In this document: positions 40,788-49,830 of the stretch, piece by piece
Numbering within the stretch: position 1 is the stretch's first letter
Layout: every line of letters begins with the position of its first letter
NCBI GenBank assembly: GCA_024277255.1
Contig: JAJRVQ010000176.1
Span: 1 to 64,000, forward strand
DNA: 64,000 bases
From: Acidobacteriota bacterium
GTDB lineage: Bacteria; Acidobacteriota; Thermoanaerobaculia; Multivoradales; SZUA-115
Direction of reading: 5' to 3'
Notes under the pieces: generated by a model
Database searches by the model: none
Told to the model about the DNA's origin: nothing
The model's input: the letters and a program-made list of their open reading frames with translations, nothing else
Made by a program: the position numbers and the translations under genes

Positions 40788-43387
40788 CCAAGCTCACCCT
40801 CGCCCAACTCTCCAACCTCTTATTCCGCGCTTGCGACGATCTGCGCGGCAACATGGATGCCTCGGAGTACAAGGAGTACATCTTTGGCATGCTCTTCCTG
40901 AAGAGGCTTTCGGACCTCTTCGATCAGGAGCGCGAGCAACTCGCCAAGAGGCTTGCGGCGAGAGGGATGGCCGAAGAGCTGCTCGCTGCCAAGCTCAAGA
41001 GCCCTGATGAATACACCTTCTTCGTGCCCGAGGCGGCTCGGTGGTCGACGATTCGCCACCTCAAGAGCAACGTCGGTAGCGCGCTCAACAAGGCGCTCGA
41101 AGCGCTCGAAGAGGCCAACGTCGATTCGCTCGAAGACGTGCTCAAGCACATCAACTTCAACAAGAAGATCGGCCAGCGCACGCTCAACGACGACACCCTC
41201 TCGAACTTCATCCAGAATTTCGAAAAGATCCCGCTGCGCGACGAGAACTTCGAGTTTCCCGACCTGCTAGGCGCGGCCTACGAATACCTGATCAAGTATT
41301 TCGCCGACTCGGCCGGCAAGAAGGCCGGCGAGTTCTACACCCCGGCCGACGTGGTGCGGCTGATGGTGGAGATCGTCGATCCGCAAGCCGGGATGAGCAT
41401 CTACGATCCGACCATCGGCTCCGGCGGCATGCTCATCCAGAGCCGCGACCACATCCGCGAGGCCGGCGGCGATCCGCGAGATCTGGCCCTCGCCGGCCAG
41501 GAGAGCATCGGCACCACGTGGTCTATCTGCAAGATGAACATGCTCCTGCACGGCATCGAACACGCCGACATTCGGCAGGAAGACACCATCCGCCACCCCC
41601 AGCACAAAGACGACAACGGTGAGTTGCGCCGCTTCGACCGGGTGCTGGCCAACCCTCCCTTCAGCCAGAACTACATCAAGAAAGAGGTCGAGTACCCCGG
41701 CCGCTTCGCCGTCTGGCTGCCGGAGAAGGGTAAGAAGGCCGATCTGATGTTCGTGCAGCACATGGTGGCGGTGCTCAAGAACGACGGCAAGATGGCGACG
41801 GTGATGCCCCACGGCGTCCTCTTTCGCGGCGGCCAGGAGAAAGAGGCGCGGCGTTACTTCATCGCTCAGGGCTGGCTCGAAGCGATCATCGGCCTGCCCG
41901 CCGGCCTCTTCTACGGCACCGGCATTCCGGCTTGTATCCTGGTGATGAACAAGCAGGGCGCCGACAAGCGCAACCATGTTGTCTTCATCAACGCCGATCG
42001 CGACTACCGCGAAGGCAAAGCCCAGAACTTCCTGCGCCCCGAGGACATCTCGCGCATCGTTTACGCCTACCGCACGCTGAGCGGCGGCGAAGTTGAGGAA
42101 CTTCCCGGCTACGCTCGGCGAGTGCCGGTTGCAGAGATCGAAGGCGAGGAGTTCAACTGCAACATCCGCCGCTATGTGGACAACGCTCCGCCTCCCGAAC
42201 CCCACGACGTGCGCGCCCACCTTCACGGCGGCGTGCCGCAGAGCGAGATCGATGCGCTTGAGCACTACTGGGAGAACTACCCGGGTCTCAGGGCTCGTTG
42301 CTTTACCGAACGTCCACAGCCGCCCCCCTCACCCAACCCTCTCCCGGGGGCAGAGGGCTCTGAGACAACCGAAGCCGATCTCCGGTTGGCCTCTCCTTCC
42401 GGGAGAGGGGCCAGGGGTGAGGGAGGCGGGGGCACCTACCTCAACTTCACCCCGGAAGTCACCGACCGCCCCTCCCTCGCCACCATCGTGCAGGGCGACG
42501 AGAGTGTCGCAGCAGTGCACCAAGCCTTCCTGGCGACCCTAGAAACCTGGTGGAACCACCACCTTCCAGAGATCGAAGCCCTGGCGCCCGAAGCCGGTGA
42601 AAGACAGCGCGAGAACGGCAACGTCTACGCCCTGCGCCGCACCCTGCTCGCCTCGATCGAGCAGGCTTTCGCTGGTACCACCCTGCTGACCGACCACCAG
42701 GTGCGCGGCGCCTTCGCCCGCTTCGTGGACGAGCTCAAGGCCGACCTCCAATCGATCGCCGCCAGCGGCTGGGGGCCAGAGCTGATCCCCGATGCGGACC
42801 TCCTCGCCAGCCAGTTCCCCGAAGTCCTGGCCGAAGCAGAGGCCAACCGTGCCCGCCTGGCCGAACTGTCCGCCCTCTTCGCCGCCGCCAACGAGGATGG
42901 CTACGAAGACGAAGAGGGCACCGGCGTGCTGCCCGGCGACCAGGTCAAGGCGCTCAGGGCGGAGTTGAAGCAGCTCAAAGGGGAGATGCGGCTGGCCAAG
43001 CGCGAGCGCGAGTTCGGTGACTGGAGTTCCTACAAGCAAGAGGCTGACGCCATCGAGGCCAAGCTGAAACGGCACAAGGCGCTCGAAAGCAAGACGCGAC
43101 GGCTCAAGGCCGAACTGCGCGCCACCGACCGCAGACAAGAGGACTTGGTCGCCGCCGCCCGCGCCAAGATCGACCGCGACGAAGCCCGCCGCGTCATCCT
43201 CGACCGCTTCCGCCGGCGGCTGATCGAAAGCTACGAGAGCTACCTGCGCGCCGACCAACGAGCCTGTCTGGCGGCGCTCGAAAACCTCCACGACAAGTAC
43301 GCCGTCACGGCGGCGGAGATCGAACGGAAGAGGGATGCGGCGGCGGCGAAGTTGAAGGGGTTTTTGAAGGAGTTGGGGTATGGCTAG
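40784..43387 (+). CDS. hsdM: Type I restriction-modification methyltransferase subunit M
   Basis: 867 residues, long for HsdM. The N-terminal helical domain (1-160) is followed by the N6-adenine methylase core: [10 protein letters not shown] near 185, SAM motif [11 protein letters not shown] at 208-217 and catalytic NPPF at 290-293. The C-terminal third is a long coiled-coil region (about 690-860). Residues 513-550 are encoded by a palindromic repeat inserted in frame ([16 protein letters not shown] onward), unlike the surrounding sequence. HsdM methylates adenine and pairs with HsdS and HsdR. It overlaps the upstream hydrolase by 4 bases and hsdS by 8 bases. Confidence 0.93.
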   Translation: MTKLTLAQLSNLLFRACDDLRGNMDASEYKEYIFGMLFLKRLSDLFDQEREQLAKRLAARGMAEELLAAKLKSPDEYTFFVPEAARWSTIRHLKSNVGSALNKALEALEEANVDSLEDVLKHINFNKKIGQRTLNDDTLSNFIQNFEKIPLRDENFEFPDLLGAAYEYLIKYFADSAGKKAGEFYTPADVVRLMVEIVDPQAGMSIYDPTIGSGGMLIQSRDHIREAGGDPRDLALAGQESIGTTWSICKMNMLLHGIEHADIRQEDTIRHPQHKDDNGELRRFDRVLANPPFSQNYIKKEVEYPGRFAVWLPEKGKKADLMFVQHMVAVLKNDGKMATVMPHGVLFRGGQEKEARRYFIAQGWLEAIIGLPAGLFYGTGIPACILVMNKQGADKRNHVVFINADRDYREGKAQNFLRPEDISRIVYAYRTLSGGEVEELPGYARRVPVAEIEGEEFNCNIRRYVDNAPPPEPHDVRAHLHGGVPQSEIDALEHYWENYPGLRARCFTERPQPPPSPNPLPGAEGSETTEADLRLASPSGRGARGEGGGGTYLNFTPEVTDRPSLATIVQGDESVAAVHQAFLATLETWWNHHLPEIEALAPEAGERQRENGNVYALRRTLLASIEQAFAGTTLLTDHQVRGAFARFVDELKADLQSIAASGWGPELIPDADLLASQFPEVLAEAEANRARLAELSALFAAANEDGYEDEEGTGVLPGDQVKALRAELKQLKGEMRLAKREREFGDWSSYKQEADAIEAKLKRHKALESKTRRLKAELRATDRRQEDLVAAARAKIDRDEARRVILDRFRRRLIESYESYLRADQRACLAALENLHDKYAVTAAEIERKRDAAAAKLKGFLKELGYG
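42320..42432 (+). repeat. Palindromic repeat element inserted in hsdM
   Basis: About 113 bases with outer arms CCGCCCCCCTCACCC and GGGTGAGGGAGGCGG and three internal hairpins: 42338-42358 (CCCTCTCCC-type arms), 42366-42388 (CAACCG arms) and 42391-42410 (CCTCTCC arms). It is open in frame and adds about 38 Pro/Gly/Arg-rich residues. It belongs to the same family as the element at 44846-44954. Confidence 0.8.
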
Positions 43388-44600
43388 GTCACTCCGAGAA
43401 GTAGCTGAAGTGCACTACGGTAAGTCGCCGGCCGAAATCCTTCATGAGGATGGTCAGTATCCCGTTGTTGGTACTGGTGGAGTCTATGGTCGCGCCGTGC
43501 GTGCCCTATTCCAAGGGCCGGCCGTCGTGGTGCCGCGAAAAGGGTCGCTCGGTAATCCGCAGTACATGAAACAACCCTTCTGGCCGGTCGATACGACGTA
43601 TGCAGTACTACCGAAGCAAGGAGTGGACGTGGGATGGCTTTACTACAGCCTTGCTCGGTTCGACCTCACGAGACTCAACGAGGCAACGGGTGTGCCCAGC
43701 ATCAGCCGAGACTGGCTGTACAAGGTTTCTTTGGGTGATGCTGACTACCGGACGCAACACCGCATCGCCGAGATCCTCTCCACCGTCGACGAGGCCATCG
43801 CCCAAACCGAAGCGCTGATCGCCAAGACGCAACAGATCAAGACCGGCCTGATGCACGACCTCTTCACCCGAGGCCTCGCCCATGACGGCCAGCTGCGGCC
43901 TCCACCCGAGGAAGCCCCGGGCCTCTACAAAGAGTCGCTGTTGGGTTGGATTCCGAAGGAGTGGGAGGTTGTGGACATTCGGAGACTCGCCGCTCTGGTC
44001 ACGAGCGGGTCGCGGGGATGGTCCGCCTACTACGCCAAATCAGGGTCCATCTTCCTGAGGAGCCAGAACGTGCGTATGGGGTACCTCGATCTAGACGATT
44101 GCCAGCACGTTGCCCCTCCTCAGGGTAGCGAGGGGCAGAGGACGAAGCTCCGTGCGAACGACCTACTCGTTACAATTACTGGCAACAGTGTAGGGAACGT
44201 AGCGTTTGTTCCTCAAGACTGGACCAAGGTTGCCTTCGTGAGTCAGCACGTAGGGCTGGTGAGACTTCATGAGCCTGAACTTGCCGAGTTTGCGATGAAC
44301 TACTTTGCACCGGGTTCACCTGGAAATCGACAGCTGTCAGACGCGCAATATGGTCAAAGCAAGCCCGGTCTCAACCTGGATAATCTTCGGGACCTTCGAT
44401 TGCCCCTCCCGTCTACAAACGAACGAGAAGCAATCGTTGAGAGGCTTTCTGGAACAAGAACCCGGATTGAGGGCGAACTCACCTACGCGAGACTAATGGA
44501 GGAGTTGAAACAAGGCCTAATGCACGACCTCCTCACCGGCCGCGTGCGAGTACCGATGGCGGATACGGTTCAACGCAAGGAGGTTGCGGCGAATGGCTGA
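43380..44600 (+). CDS. hsdS: Type I restriction-modification specificity subunit S
   Basis: 406 residues. Two target-recognition domains (about 1-120 and 195-350) are separated by a conserved helical spacer with [20 protein letters not shown] near 128-147 and [14 protein letters not shown] near 153. A second copy of the spacer ends in [17 protein letters not shown] near 383-399. HsdS chooses the two half-sites read by the enzyme. The recognition domains are richer in A/T than their surroundings, typical of exchanged TRDs. The target sequence cannot be predicted. It overlaps hsdM by 8 bases and the next gene by 8 bases. Confidence 0.92.
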   Translation: MARSLREVAEVHYGKSPAEILHEDGQYPVVGTGGVYGRAVRALFQGPAVVVPRKGSLGNPQYMKQPFWPVDTTYAVLPKQGVDVGWLYYSLARFDLTRLNEATGVPSISRDWLYKVSLGDADYRTQHRIAEILSTVDEAIAQTEALIAKTQQIKTGLMHDLFTRGLAHDGQLRPPPEEAPGLYKESLLGWIPKEWEVVDIRRLAALVTSGSRGWSAYYAKSGSIFLRSQNVRMGYLDLDDCQHVAPPQGSEGQRTKLRANDLLVTITGNSVGNVAFVPQDWTKVAFVSQHVGLVRLHEPELAEFAMNYFAPGSPGNRQLSDAQYGQSKPGLNLDNLRDLRLPLPSTNEREAIVERLSGTRTRIEGELTYARLMEELKQGLMHDLLTGRVRVPMADTVQRKEVAANG

Positions 44601-45720
44601 ATGCCTCCACGGCGGGACCACCAAGCTCCCCATCAACCTCGAAGACCTTCTGCGCCAGCGCACCGTTGAGGGTGAACGCGTCGAATACAAAGCGGGGTGG
44701 AACCCGGATGCGGTCCTCCGCACGCTCTGCGCCTTTGCCAACGACTTTCACAACCTCGGTGGCGGCTACATTGTTATCGGTGTCGCGGAAGAGAACGGTC
44801 GTCCGGTGTTGCCGCCCCAAGGACTGTCTCCCGGTCGAGGTAGGTACCCTCACCCTCACGCCTGGCCATCTCCCGGGGGGAGAGGGATGGGGAGAAGGGA
44901 ATCGGCGACTCCATCAGAGCCCTCACCCCCTGGGAGAGGGTTGGGTGAGGGCGACGAGAGGGCACTCCCGGTATCAGGAGAAAGCCGACGCGATTCAAGA
45001 GGAGCCCTTGAACCTCGGCCATGGCGCCCTATGCCCGCGCTACCATCCGCTTTCCGCTGCTTGCGTTATCGATGGGCCATCGAAGAAGCGGTGGCCAATG
45101 CGGTCTATCATCGTTCCTACGAGATTCGGGAGCCTGTCGAGGTTCGAGTGAGCTTGGAAGATCTGGTGGTGCTGAGCTTCCCTGGCCCAGACCGATCGAT
45201 TCGCATGAGCGACCTTCGCGGCGGCAAGGGGATCAGCCGCCGCTATCGCAACCGACGGATTGGGGAGTTCCTCAAGGAACTCGAGCTGACGGAGGGACGT
45301 TCCACCGGGATACGAAAGATCTTCCGCGCGATGGAGAACAACGGCTCGCCCAGGCCGCAATTTGACACGGACGATGACCGTAGCTATTTCTTGGTTCGGC
45401 TCCCGGTACACGAGCGCGCGTTGCGCTTGGGCCAGGGTAAGGGGGCTCCCGACCAAGGCACCCCCCAAGTCACCCCCCAAGTCACCCCCCAAGTTCAGCG
45501 CCTGCTCGTCGTCTTGGATGCGGATCTCTTGCGGGAGCAAGTGCAGGGAAGGCTGGGTCTTGCGGATCGCAAGCACTTCCGCAAGGAGTACTTGCGCCCC
45601 GCCCTCACGGCTGGTCTCATTGAAATGACCATCCCCGACAAGCCGCGCAGCAGCCAGCAACGCTATCGCCTGACTGGCAAGGGCCGGCGATGGTTGAAGG
45701 ACCAAGAAGGAACGCAGTGA
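44593..45720 (+). CDS. AlbA_2/Schlafen-type ATP-binding protein, remodelled by repeat insertion and deletion
   Basis: 375 codons, uninterrupted, but the product looks chimeric. The N-terminal 75 residues match the AlbA_2 domain ([34 protein letters not shown]). About 40 codons from a palindromic repeat follow (44846-44954). Next comes sequence that makes family sense only in the +1 frame: [18 protein letters not shown] and CPRYHPL at about 44975-45055. The original frame then resumes with [31 protein letters not shown] and a TPQV triple repeat, the GHKL-type C-terminal half. The usual central region (about 200 codons) is missing, so function is doubtful. AAGGAGG lies 9 bases before ATG 44593. 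The stop overlaps hsdR (GTGA). Confidence 0.75.
   Translation: MAECLHGGTTKLPINLEDLLRQRTVEGERVEYKAGWNPDAVLRTLCAFANDFHNLGGGYIVIGVAEENGRPVLPPQGLSPGRGRYPHPHAWPSPGGRGMGRRESATPSEPSPPGRGLGEGDERALPVSGESRRDSRGALEPRPWRPMPALPSAFRCLRYRWAIEEAVANAVYHRSYEIREPVEVRVSLEDLVVLSFPGPDRSIRMSDLRGGKGISRRYRNRRIGEFLKELELTEGRSTGIRKIFRAMENNGSPRPQFDTDDDRSYFLVRLPVHERALRLGQGKGAPDQGTPQVTPQVTPQVQRLLVVLDADLLREQVQGRLGLADRKHFRKEYLRPALTAGLIEMTIPDKPRSSQQRYRLTGKGRRWLKDQEGTQ
44846..44954 (+). repeat. Palindromic repeat element in the AlbA_2-type gene
   Basis: About 109 bases beginning CCCTCACCCTCACG and ending GGGTTGGGTGAGGGCG, with internal CTCCCGGGGGGAG and CCCTGGGAGAGGG hairpins. It is related to the hsdM element. The 8-base word CTCCCGGT occurs on both sides (44828-44835 and 44965-44972), a possible target duplication, though the same word is part of the element's own vocabulary. 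Confidence 0.7.
45459..45494 (+). repeat. 12-base tandem repeat (three copies) encoding TPQV
   Basis: ACCCCCCAAGTC repeated three times in frame, giving [12 protein letters not shown] just before the C-terminal winged-helix-like region. Similar TPQV/TPEV linkers occur in other proteins of this family. Confidence 0.8.
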
Positions 45721-48700
45721 GCGAATACCTCCACGTCGAAAAGCCCTTCCTCACCCAGCTCGCGGCGCTGGGCTGGCGGGTGAGCGACCAAGGGCAGGGC
45801 ATTCCTTCGGATCCCGCCAAGAGCCTGCGGGCCAACTTCCGCGAGGTGTTCCTGCCGGAGGTCTTCCGCCAGGCGGTGCGGGCTCTCAACCTGACGGCGG
45901 AGGGGCAGCCGTGGTTGACCGATCACCAGCTTGATGGCTTGCGCGATCAGATCCTGCGCCAGCCCAATAGCACGCTGCTCGAAGCCAACGAGGAGAGCCA
46001 CCGCCTTGTGCTCAAGGCGCAGGTCGATCGCAACGAGGTGACCGGCGAGGTGGACCCGGTGGTGAGGCTGATCGACTTTCGCCACCCCGACCGCAACCGG
46101 TTCCACGCCATCAACCAGTTCCGCGTCGATACGCCGGGGGGTGTGAAGAAGTGCATCATCCCGGACCTTGTCCTCTTCGTCAACGGCATCCCGCTGGTCG
46201 TCGTCGAGGCCAAGATCGGCGATCCGAACACCTCCAACCCGCTGCACGCGGCCTACGAGCAACTCCTGCGCTACCGCGACGCTCGCCCCGAGACGAAGAG
46301 GGCCGGCCTGCGCGAAGGGGAGCCGAGGCTCTTCTACACCAACCTCCTGGTGGTGCGCACCTGCGGCGAGAAGGCCGAGTTTGGCACCTTGACCTCGGGC
46401 CACGAACACTTCCACGCCTGGAAAGACATCTGGCCGGAGGCCAACCGAAACTATCCGCCACCGCTAGGTGTTGAGCGTGAGCAGGAGAGGCTCATCCAAG
46501 GGTTGCTGGCCCCCGCGACCTTGCTCGATGTGTTGCGCACCTGCGCCGTTTTCATGGACACGGACTCGGGCCGGCGGATCAAAGTGGTCAGCCGGTACCA
46601 GCAGTATCGGGCGGCGCGTAAGATCATTCACCGGCTGCGCACCGGGCAGAGCCCCGAGGAGCGCTCGGGGGTGGTCTGGCACACGCAAGGGTCGGGCAAG
46701 TCGCTGACCATGGTTTTCGTGGCGCGGATGATCCGGGCCGCTTCGGACCTCGAAGACTTCAAGATCGTGTTGGTCAACGACCGGGTGGATCTTGAGAAGC
46801 AACTGGCCGGTACCGCTCAGCTGATCGGCGGCAAGGTTCACGTCATCCAGAGCACGGATGAACTGCGCGAACACTTGAGCACCGGCGCCTCCGACCTCAA
46901 TATGGTGATGGTGCACAAGTTCGCCGAACGGCCGGAGGTCTTGCCGGAGATGGTGGCGGAGGCGCTCGCAACCTATGGCGAGAGGTCGCTGGACGAACCG
47001 GCCGTGGTGCCGGTGGCCAGGATCGCCGACCGGGAGGGCCTGTCCCGATTGCCACCGTCGAGCGAGACCTTCGGGGTGGTCAACTCGTCCGAGCGCATCC
47101 TGCTGATGATCGACGAGGCCCACCGCACCCAGAGCTCCGACCTGGGCGACAACCTCTTCGAGGCCTTTCCGCAAGCGACCCGCATCGCCTTCACCGGCAC
47201 CCCGTTGATCACCGAGCAGCACGGCAACCGGCGTACGGTGCGGCGCTTTGGCGACTACATCGACACCTACAAATTGATGGATGCCGTGCGCGACGGCACG
47301 ACGCTACAGATCCTCTACGAAGGCCGTACCTCCGACACCGCGCTCGAGAACCGCCATGTCTTCGATCGCAAGTTCGAGGATCTGTTCAAGGAGCGCAGCG
47401 AAGAAGAGCTGCTGGCGATCAAGAAGAAATATGGCGCCACCGGCGATATCCTGGAGGCGCAGCGCCGAATCGCCGAGATCGCCACCGACCTGGTGGACCA
47501 TTACATCGACAACATCCTGCCCGACGGTTTCAAGGCGCAAGTGGTCTGCCACTCCAAACTGGCGGCGATCCGCTACCAGGCGGCGATCCGCGAAGCGCTG
47601 CGGGAGCGTGTCGCCCGAGAGCGGCTGCGGGCCGAGCCGGACCCAGAGTTGATTCGTCGCATCGAATTCCTGCGCGCGGTGGTGGTGATTTCCTCAGACC
47701 CGACCAACGAGCCGGCGGCGGTAACTCAGGCGCGCCGCCAAGCCCGGCGTTGGAATGCGGTGGACAACTTCTGCAAGCCGTTCAACTTCGAGGACCCGGA
47801 CAAGGCACTCACCGGAATCGCCTTCCTGATCGTCTGCGACATGTTGCTCACCGGCTTCGACGCGCCGATCGAGCAGGTGATGTACCTCGACAAGAAACTG
47901 CGCGAACACAACCTGTTGCAGGCGATCGCCCGCGTCAACCGGGTGTCGCGGGGCAAGAACCGTGGTTTCGTGGTCGACTACATCGGTCTGGCCAATCACT
48001 TGACGCAGGCACTCTCGATCTATTCAGAAGAGGACCAGCAGGATATCCGGGAAGGGCTCCAGAGCATCGCCAGCGAGTTGCCGATCTTGGAGGAGCGCTA
48101 CCAGCGGCTGCTCCACCACTTCCAAGGGCTGGGTATCGCCCGGATCGAGCGCTTCGTCACCGGCGCCCTCGCCTCTCCCAAGGAAGAGGTCGCCCTGGTT
48201 CATGCAGCGGTGGGTGCGCTGGTCGAGCTCAAAGCGCGAGCGGATTTCGAGGTCTACCTCAAGAAGTTCTTGCAGAGTCTGAACTTGGTCCTTCCCAAGG
48301 AGCAGGGACATGGCTACCGCGGTCCGGCGCGCCGGTTCGGTTACTTGCACCGCATGACCAAGGAGCGCTACAAAGACGAATCGCTCGATCTGGCGGGCGC
48401 CGGCGCCAAGGTAAAGATGCTGATCAACGAGCACCTGATCGGTCTGGGTATTGACCCCAAGATCCCTCCGATCGAACTGCTGTCGAAAGACTTCCTGGCC
48501 CACGTGCAAGAGCACTCCAGGGGCGATGCGAAGGCGAAGGCCAGCGAGATGGAGCACGCCATCCGCAAGCACTGCACGGTGCATCTGGAAGAAGACCCGG
48601 CCTTCTACCGCCGTCTGAGCGAAAAGCTGGAGCGGTTCATCCGCCAGCATCACGACAACTGGGAAGCGCTGGCACAAGGCTACGAAGAGCTTCGTCAAGA

Positions 48701-49037
48701 GGCGCAGGCGGGGCGCACCGAATCGATCGAAGGGCTGAGTCGCGAGGCGACGACCTTTTTCGACTATGTAGTACAGCTGGCCTTTGACGGTGAGGAACCC
48801 CCCGCGAGCGCTCACCAGCCGCTCAAAGCGCTGATGGCGCGGGTGGTCGAGCTGCTCCAAGAGACGATCGACGTGCTCGATTTCTGGAAGAAGTCGATCG
48901 AGGTCAAGAAGCTGCGCGGCAACATCGACACCGAGATTCTGCTGGCGGGGATCCCGCAACTCAATGCGCGCCACGAGAGGATCGCCGTCGAGATCGTCAA
49001 ACTGGCAGAGAAGCGGCACCAGGAGCTAATCCGGTGA
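45717..49037 (+). CDS. hsdR: Type I restriction endonuclease subunit R
   Basis: 1106 residues. The N-terminal PD-(D/E)xK nuclease has Asp 150 (CIIPDLVLF) and Glu 164/Lys 166 (VVVEAK). A superfamily 2 translocase follows: Walker A TQGSGKS at 323-329, DEAH at 466-469, FTGTPL near 502, and motif VI in [13 protein letters not shown] near 740. A helical C-terminal region (from about 800) contacts the methylase. The subunit pulls DNA using ATP and cuts away from the unmethylated site. GTG 45717 overlaps the preceding stop, with AAGGA upstream; an earlier GTG at 45690 lacks support. The stop overlaps the protease gene start. Confidence 0.94.
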   Translation: MSEYLHVEKPFLTQLAALGWRVSDQGQGIPSDPAKSLRANFREVFLPEVFRQAVRALNLTAEGQPWLTDHQLDGLRDQILRQPNSTLLEANEESHRLVLKAQVDRNEVTGEVDPVVRLIDFRHPDRNRFHAINQFRVDTPGGVKKCIIPDLVLFVNGIPLVVVEAKIGDPNTSNPLHAAYEQLLRYRDARPETKRAGLREGEPRLFYTNLLVVRTCGEKAEFGTLTSGHEHFHAWKDIWPEANRNYPPPLGVEREQERLIQGLLAPATLLDVLRTCAVFMDTDSGRRIKVVSRYQQYRAARKIIHRLRTGQSPEERSGVVWHTQGSGKSLTMVFVARMIRAASDLEDFKIVLVNDRVDLEKQLAGTAQLIGGKVHVIQSTDELREHLSTGASDLNMVMVHKFAERPEVLPEMVAEALATYGERSLDEPAVVPVARIADREGLSRLPPSSETFGVVNSSERILLMIDEAHRTQSSDLGDNLFEAFPQATRIAFTGTPLITEQHGNRRTVRRFGDYIDTYKLMDAVRDGTTLQILYEGRTSDTALENRHVFDRKFEDLFKERSEEELLAIKKKYGATGDILEAQRRIAEIATDLVDHYIDNILPDGFKAQVVCHSKLAAIRYQAAIREALRERVARERLRAEPDPELIRRIEFLRAVVVISSDPTNEPAAVTQARRQARRWNAVDNFCKPFNFEDPDKALTGIAFLIVCDMLLTGFDAPIEQVMYLDKKLREHNLLQAIARVNRVSRGKNRGFVVDYIGLANHLTQALSIYSEEDQQDIREGLQSIASELPILEERYQRLLHHFQGLGIARIERFVTGALASPKEEVALVHAAVGALVELKARADFEVYLKKFLQSLNLVLPKEQGHGYRGPARRFGYLHRMTKERYKDESLDLAGAGAKVKMLINEHLIGLGIDPKIPPIELLSKDFLAHVQEHSRGDAKAKASEMEHAIRKHCTVHLEEDPAFYRRLSEKLERFIRQHHDNWEALAQGYEELRQEAQAGRTESIEGLSREATTFFDYVVQLAFDGEEPPASAHQPLKALMARVVELLQETIDVLDFWKKSIEVKKLRGNIDTEILLAGIPQLNARHERIAVEIVKLAEKRHQELIR

Positions 49038-49741
49038 CTCCGCCAAAGGGTGCCGAGAAGCTGGCGTATCGCGTCGTGCGCAGCCGTCGCAAGACGGCTG
49101 ACATCGTCATCGAGCGCGATGGAAGCCTGGTGGTGCGGGCGCCGGACTGGGTCGACGACGAGCAGGTCCGAGAGATTGTCGACTCCAGACTCTACTGGAT
49201 CTACCGCAACCTGGCCGAGTGGCGCGACCTCAACGCCACCCGGGTCTTGCGTGAGTACAAGAGCGGCGAAGGCTTCCTCTACCTGGGTCGCTCCTATCGG
49301 CTGACCCTGGTCGAAGATCAGAAGGAGAAGGTGCTGCTCAAAGACGGTCGCTTCCGTCTGCGTCGCGACTTCGTGGAGCGCGGAGACATCGCCGCCGCGA
49401 AGGAAGCCTTCCGCGAGTACTACACGCGGCGTGGCAGCGAGCGCATCCGGCAACGGGTGCAGTACTACGCTCCCAAGGTCGGCTTCGAACCCGCAGCCAT
49501 CGACGTCCGCGACCTGGGCCACCGCTGGGCCTCTTGCTCACCCCACGGCAACCTAGCCTTCCACTGGAAGTGCATGATGGCTCCACCCACGATCATCGAC
49601 TACATCACCGTCCACGAACTCTGCCACTTCCACCACCAAGATCACTCCATCGCATTCTGGAACGAAGTCGACAAAGTGATGCCGGACTATGGTGAGCGCA
49701 GAGAGTGGCTCAAGAAGAACGGAGCCGGGCTGGATCTGTAG
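49034..49741 (+). CDS. YgjP-like zinc metallopeptidase (DUF45) of the restriction operon
   Basis: 235 residues. The N-terminal strand-rich region (VRSRRKTADIVIERDGSLVV) precedes the YgjP/DUF45 signature RWASCSPHGNLAFHWKCMM near 164-182 and the zinc site HELCH at 194-198, with His 204 (HQDHSIAFW) as third ligand. GTG 49034 overlaps the hsdR stop (GTGA), making this the fifth gene of the coupled operon. Such proteases are repeatedly found beside hsdR. They may process or remove restriction subunits, as ClpXP does in E. coli, but that is inference. Confidence 0.85.
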   Translation: MTPPKGAEKLAYRVVRSRRKTADIVIERDGSLVVRAPDWVDDEQVREIVDSRLYWIYRNLAEWRDLNATRVLREYKSGEGFLYLGRSYRLTLVEDQKEKVLLKDGRFRLRRDFVERGDIAAAKEAFREYYTRRGSERIRQRVQYYAPKVGFEPAAIDVRDLGHRWASCSPHGNLAFHWKCMMAPPTIIDYITVHELCHFHHQDHSIAFWNEVDKVMPDYGERREWLKKNGAGLDL

Positions 49742-49830
49742 GGCGGGGCGGGGAGCCTTGGCGGATCGGTTCGAGCCGCAAGGGTGGTGCCGAAAGTGGT
49801 GTCTTCGAGTGGTTGAGGCCTCGCCCTGGG

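Noticed and set aside
45459-45494. TPQV triplet as a new repeat domain
   Set aside because: Similar short Thr-Pro-x-Val linkers are common before the C-terminal domain of this protein family, so it is a linker.
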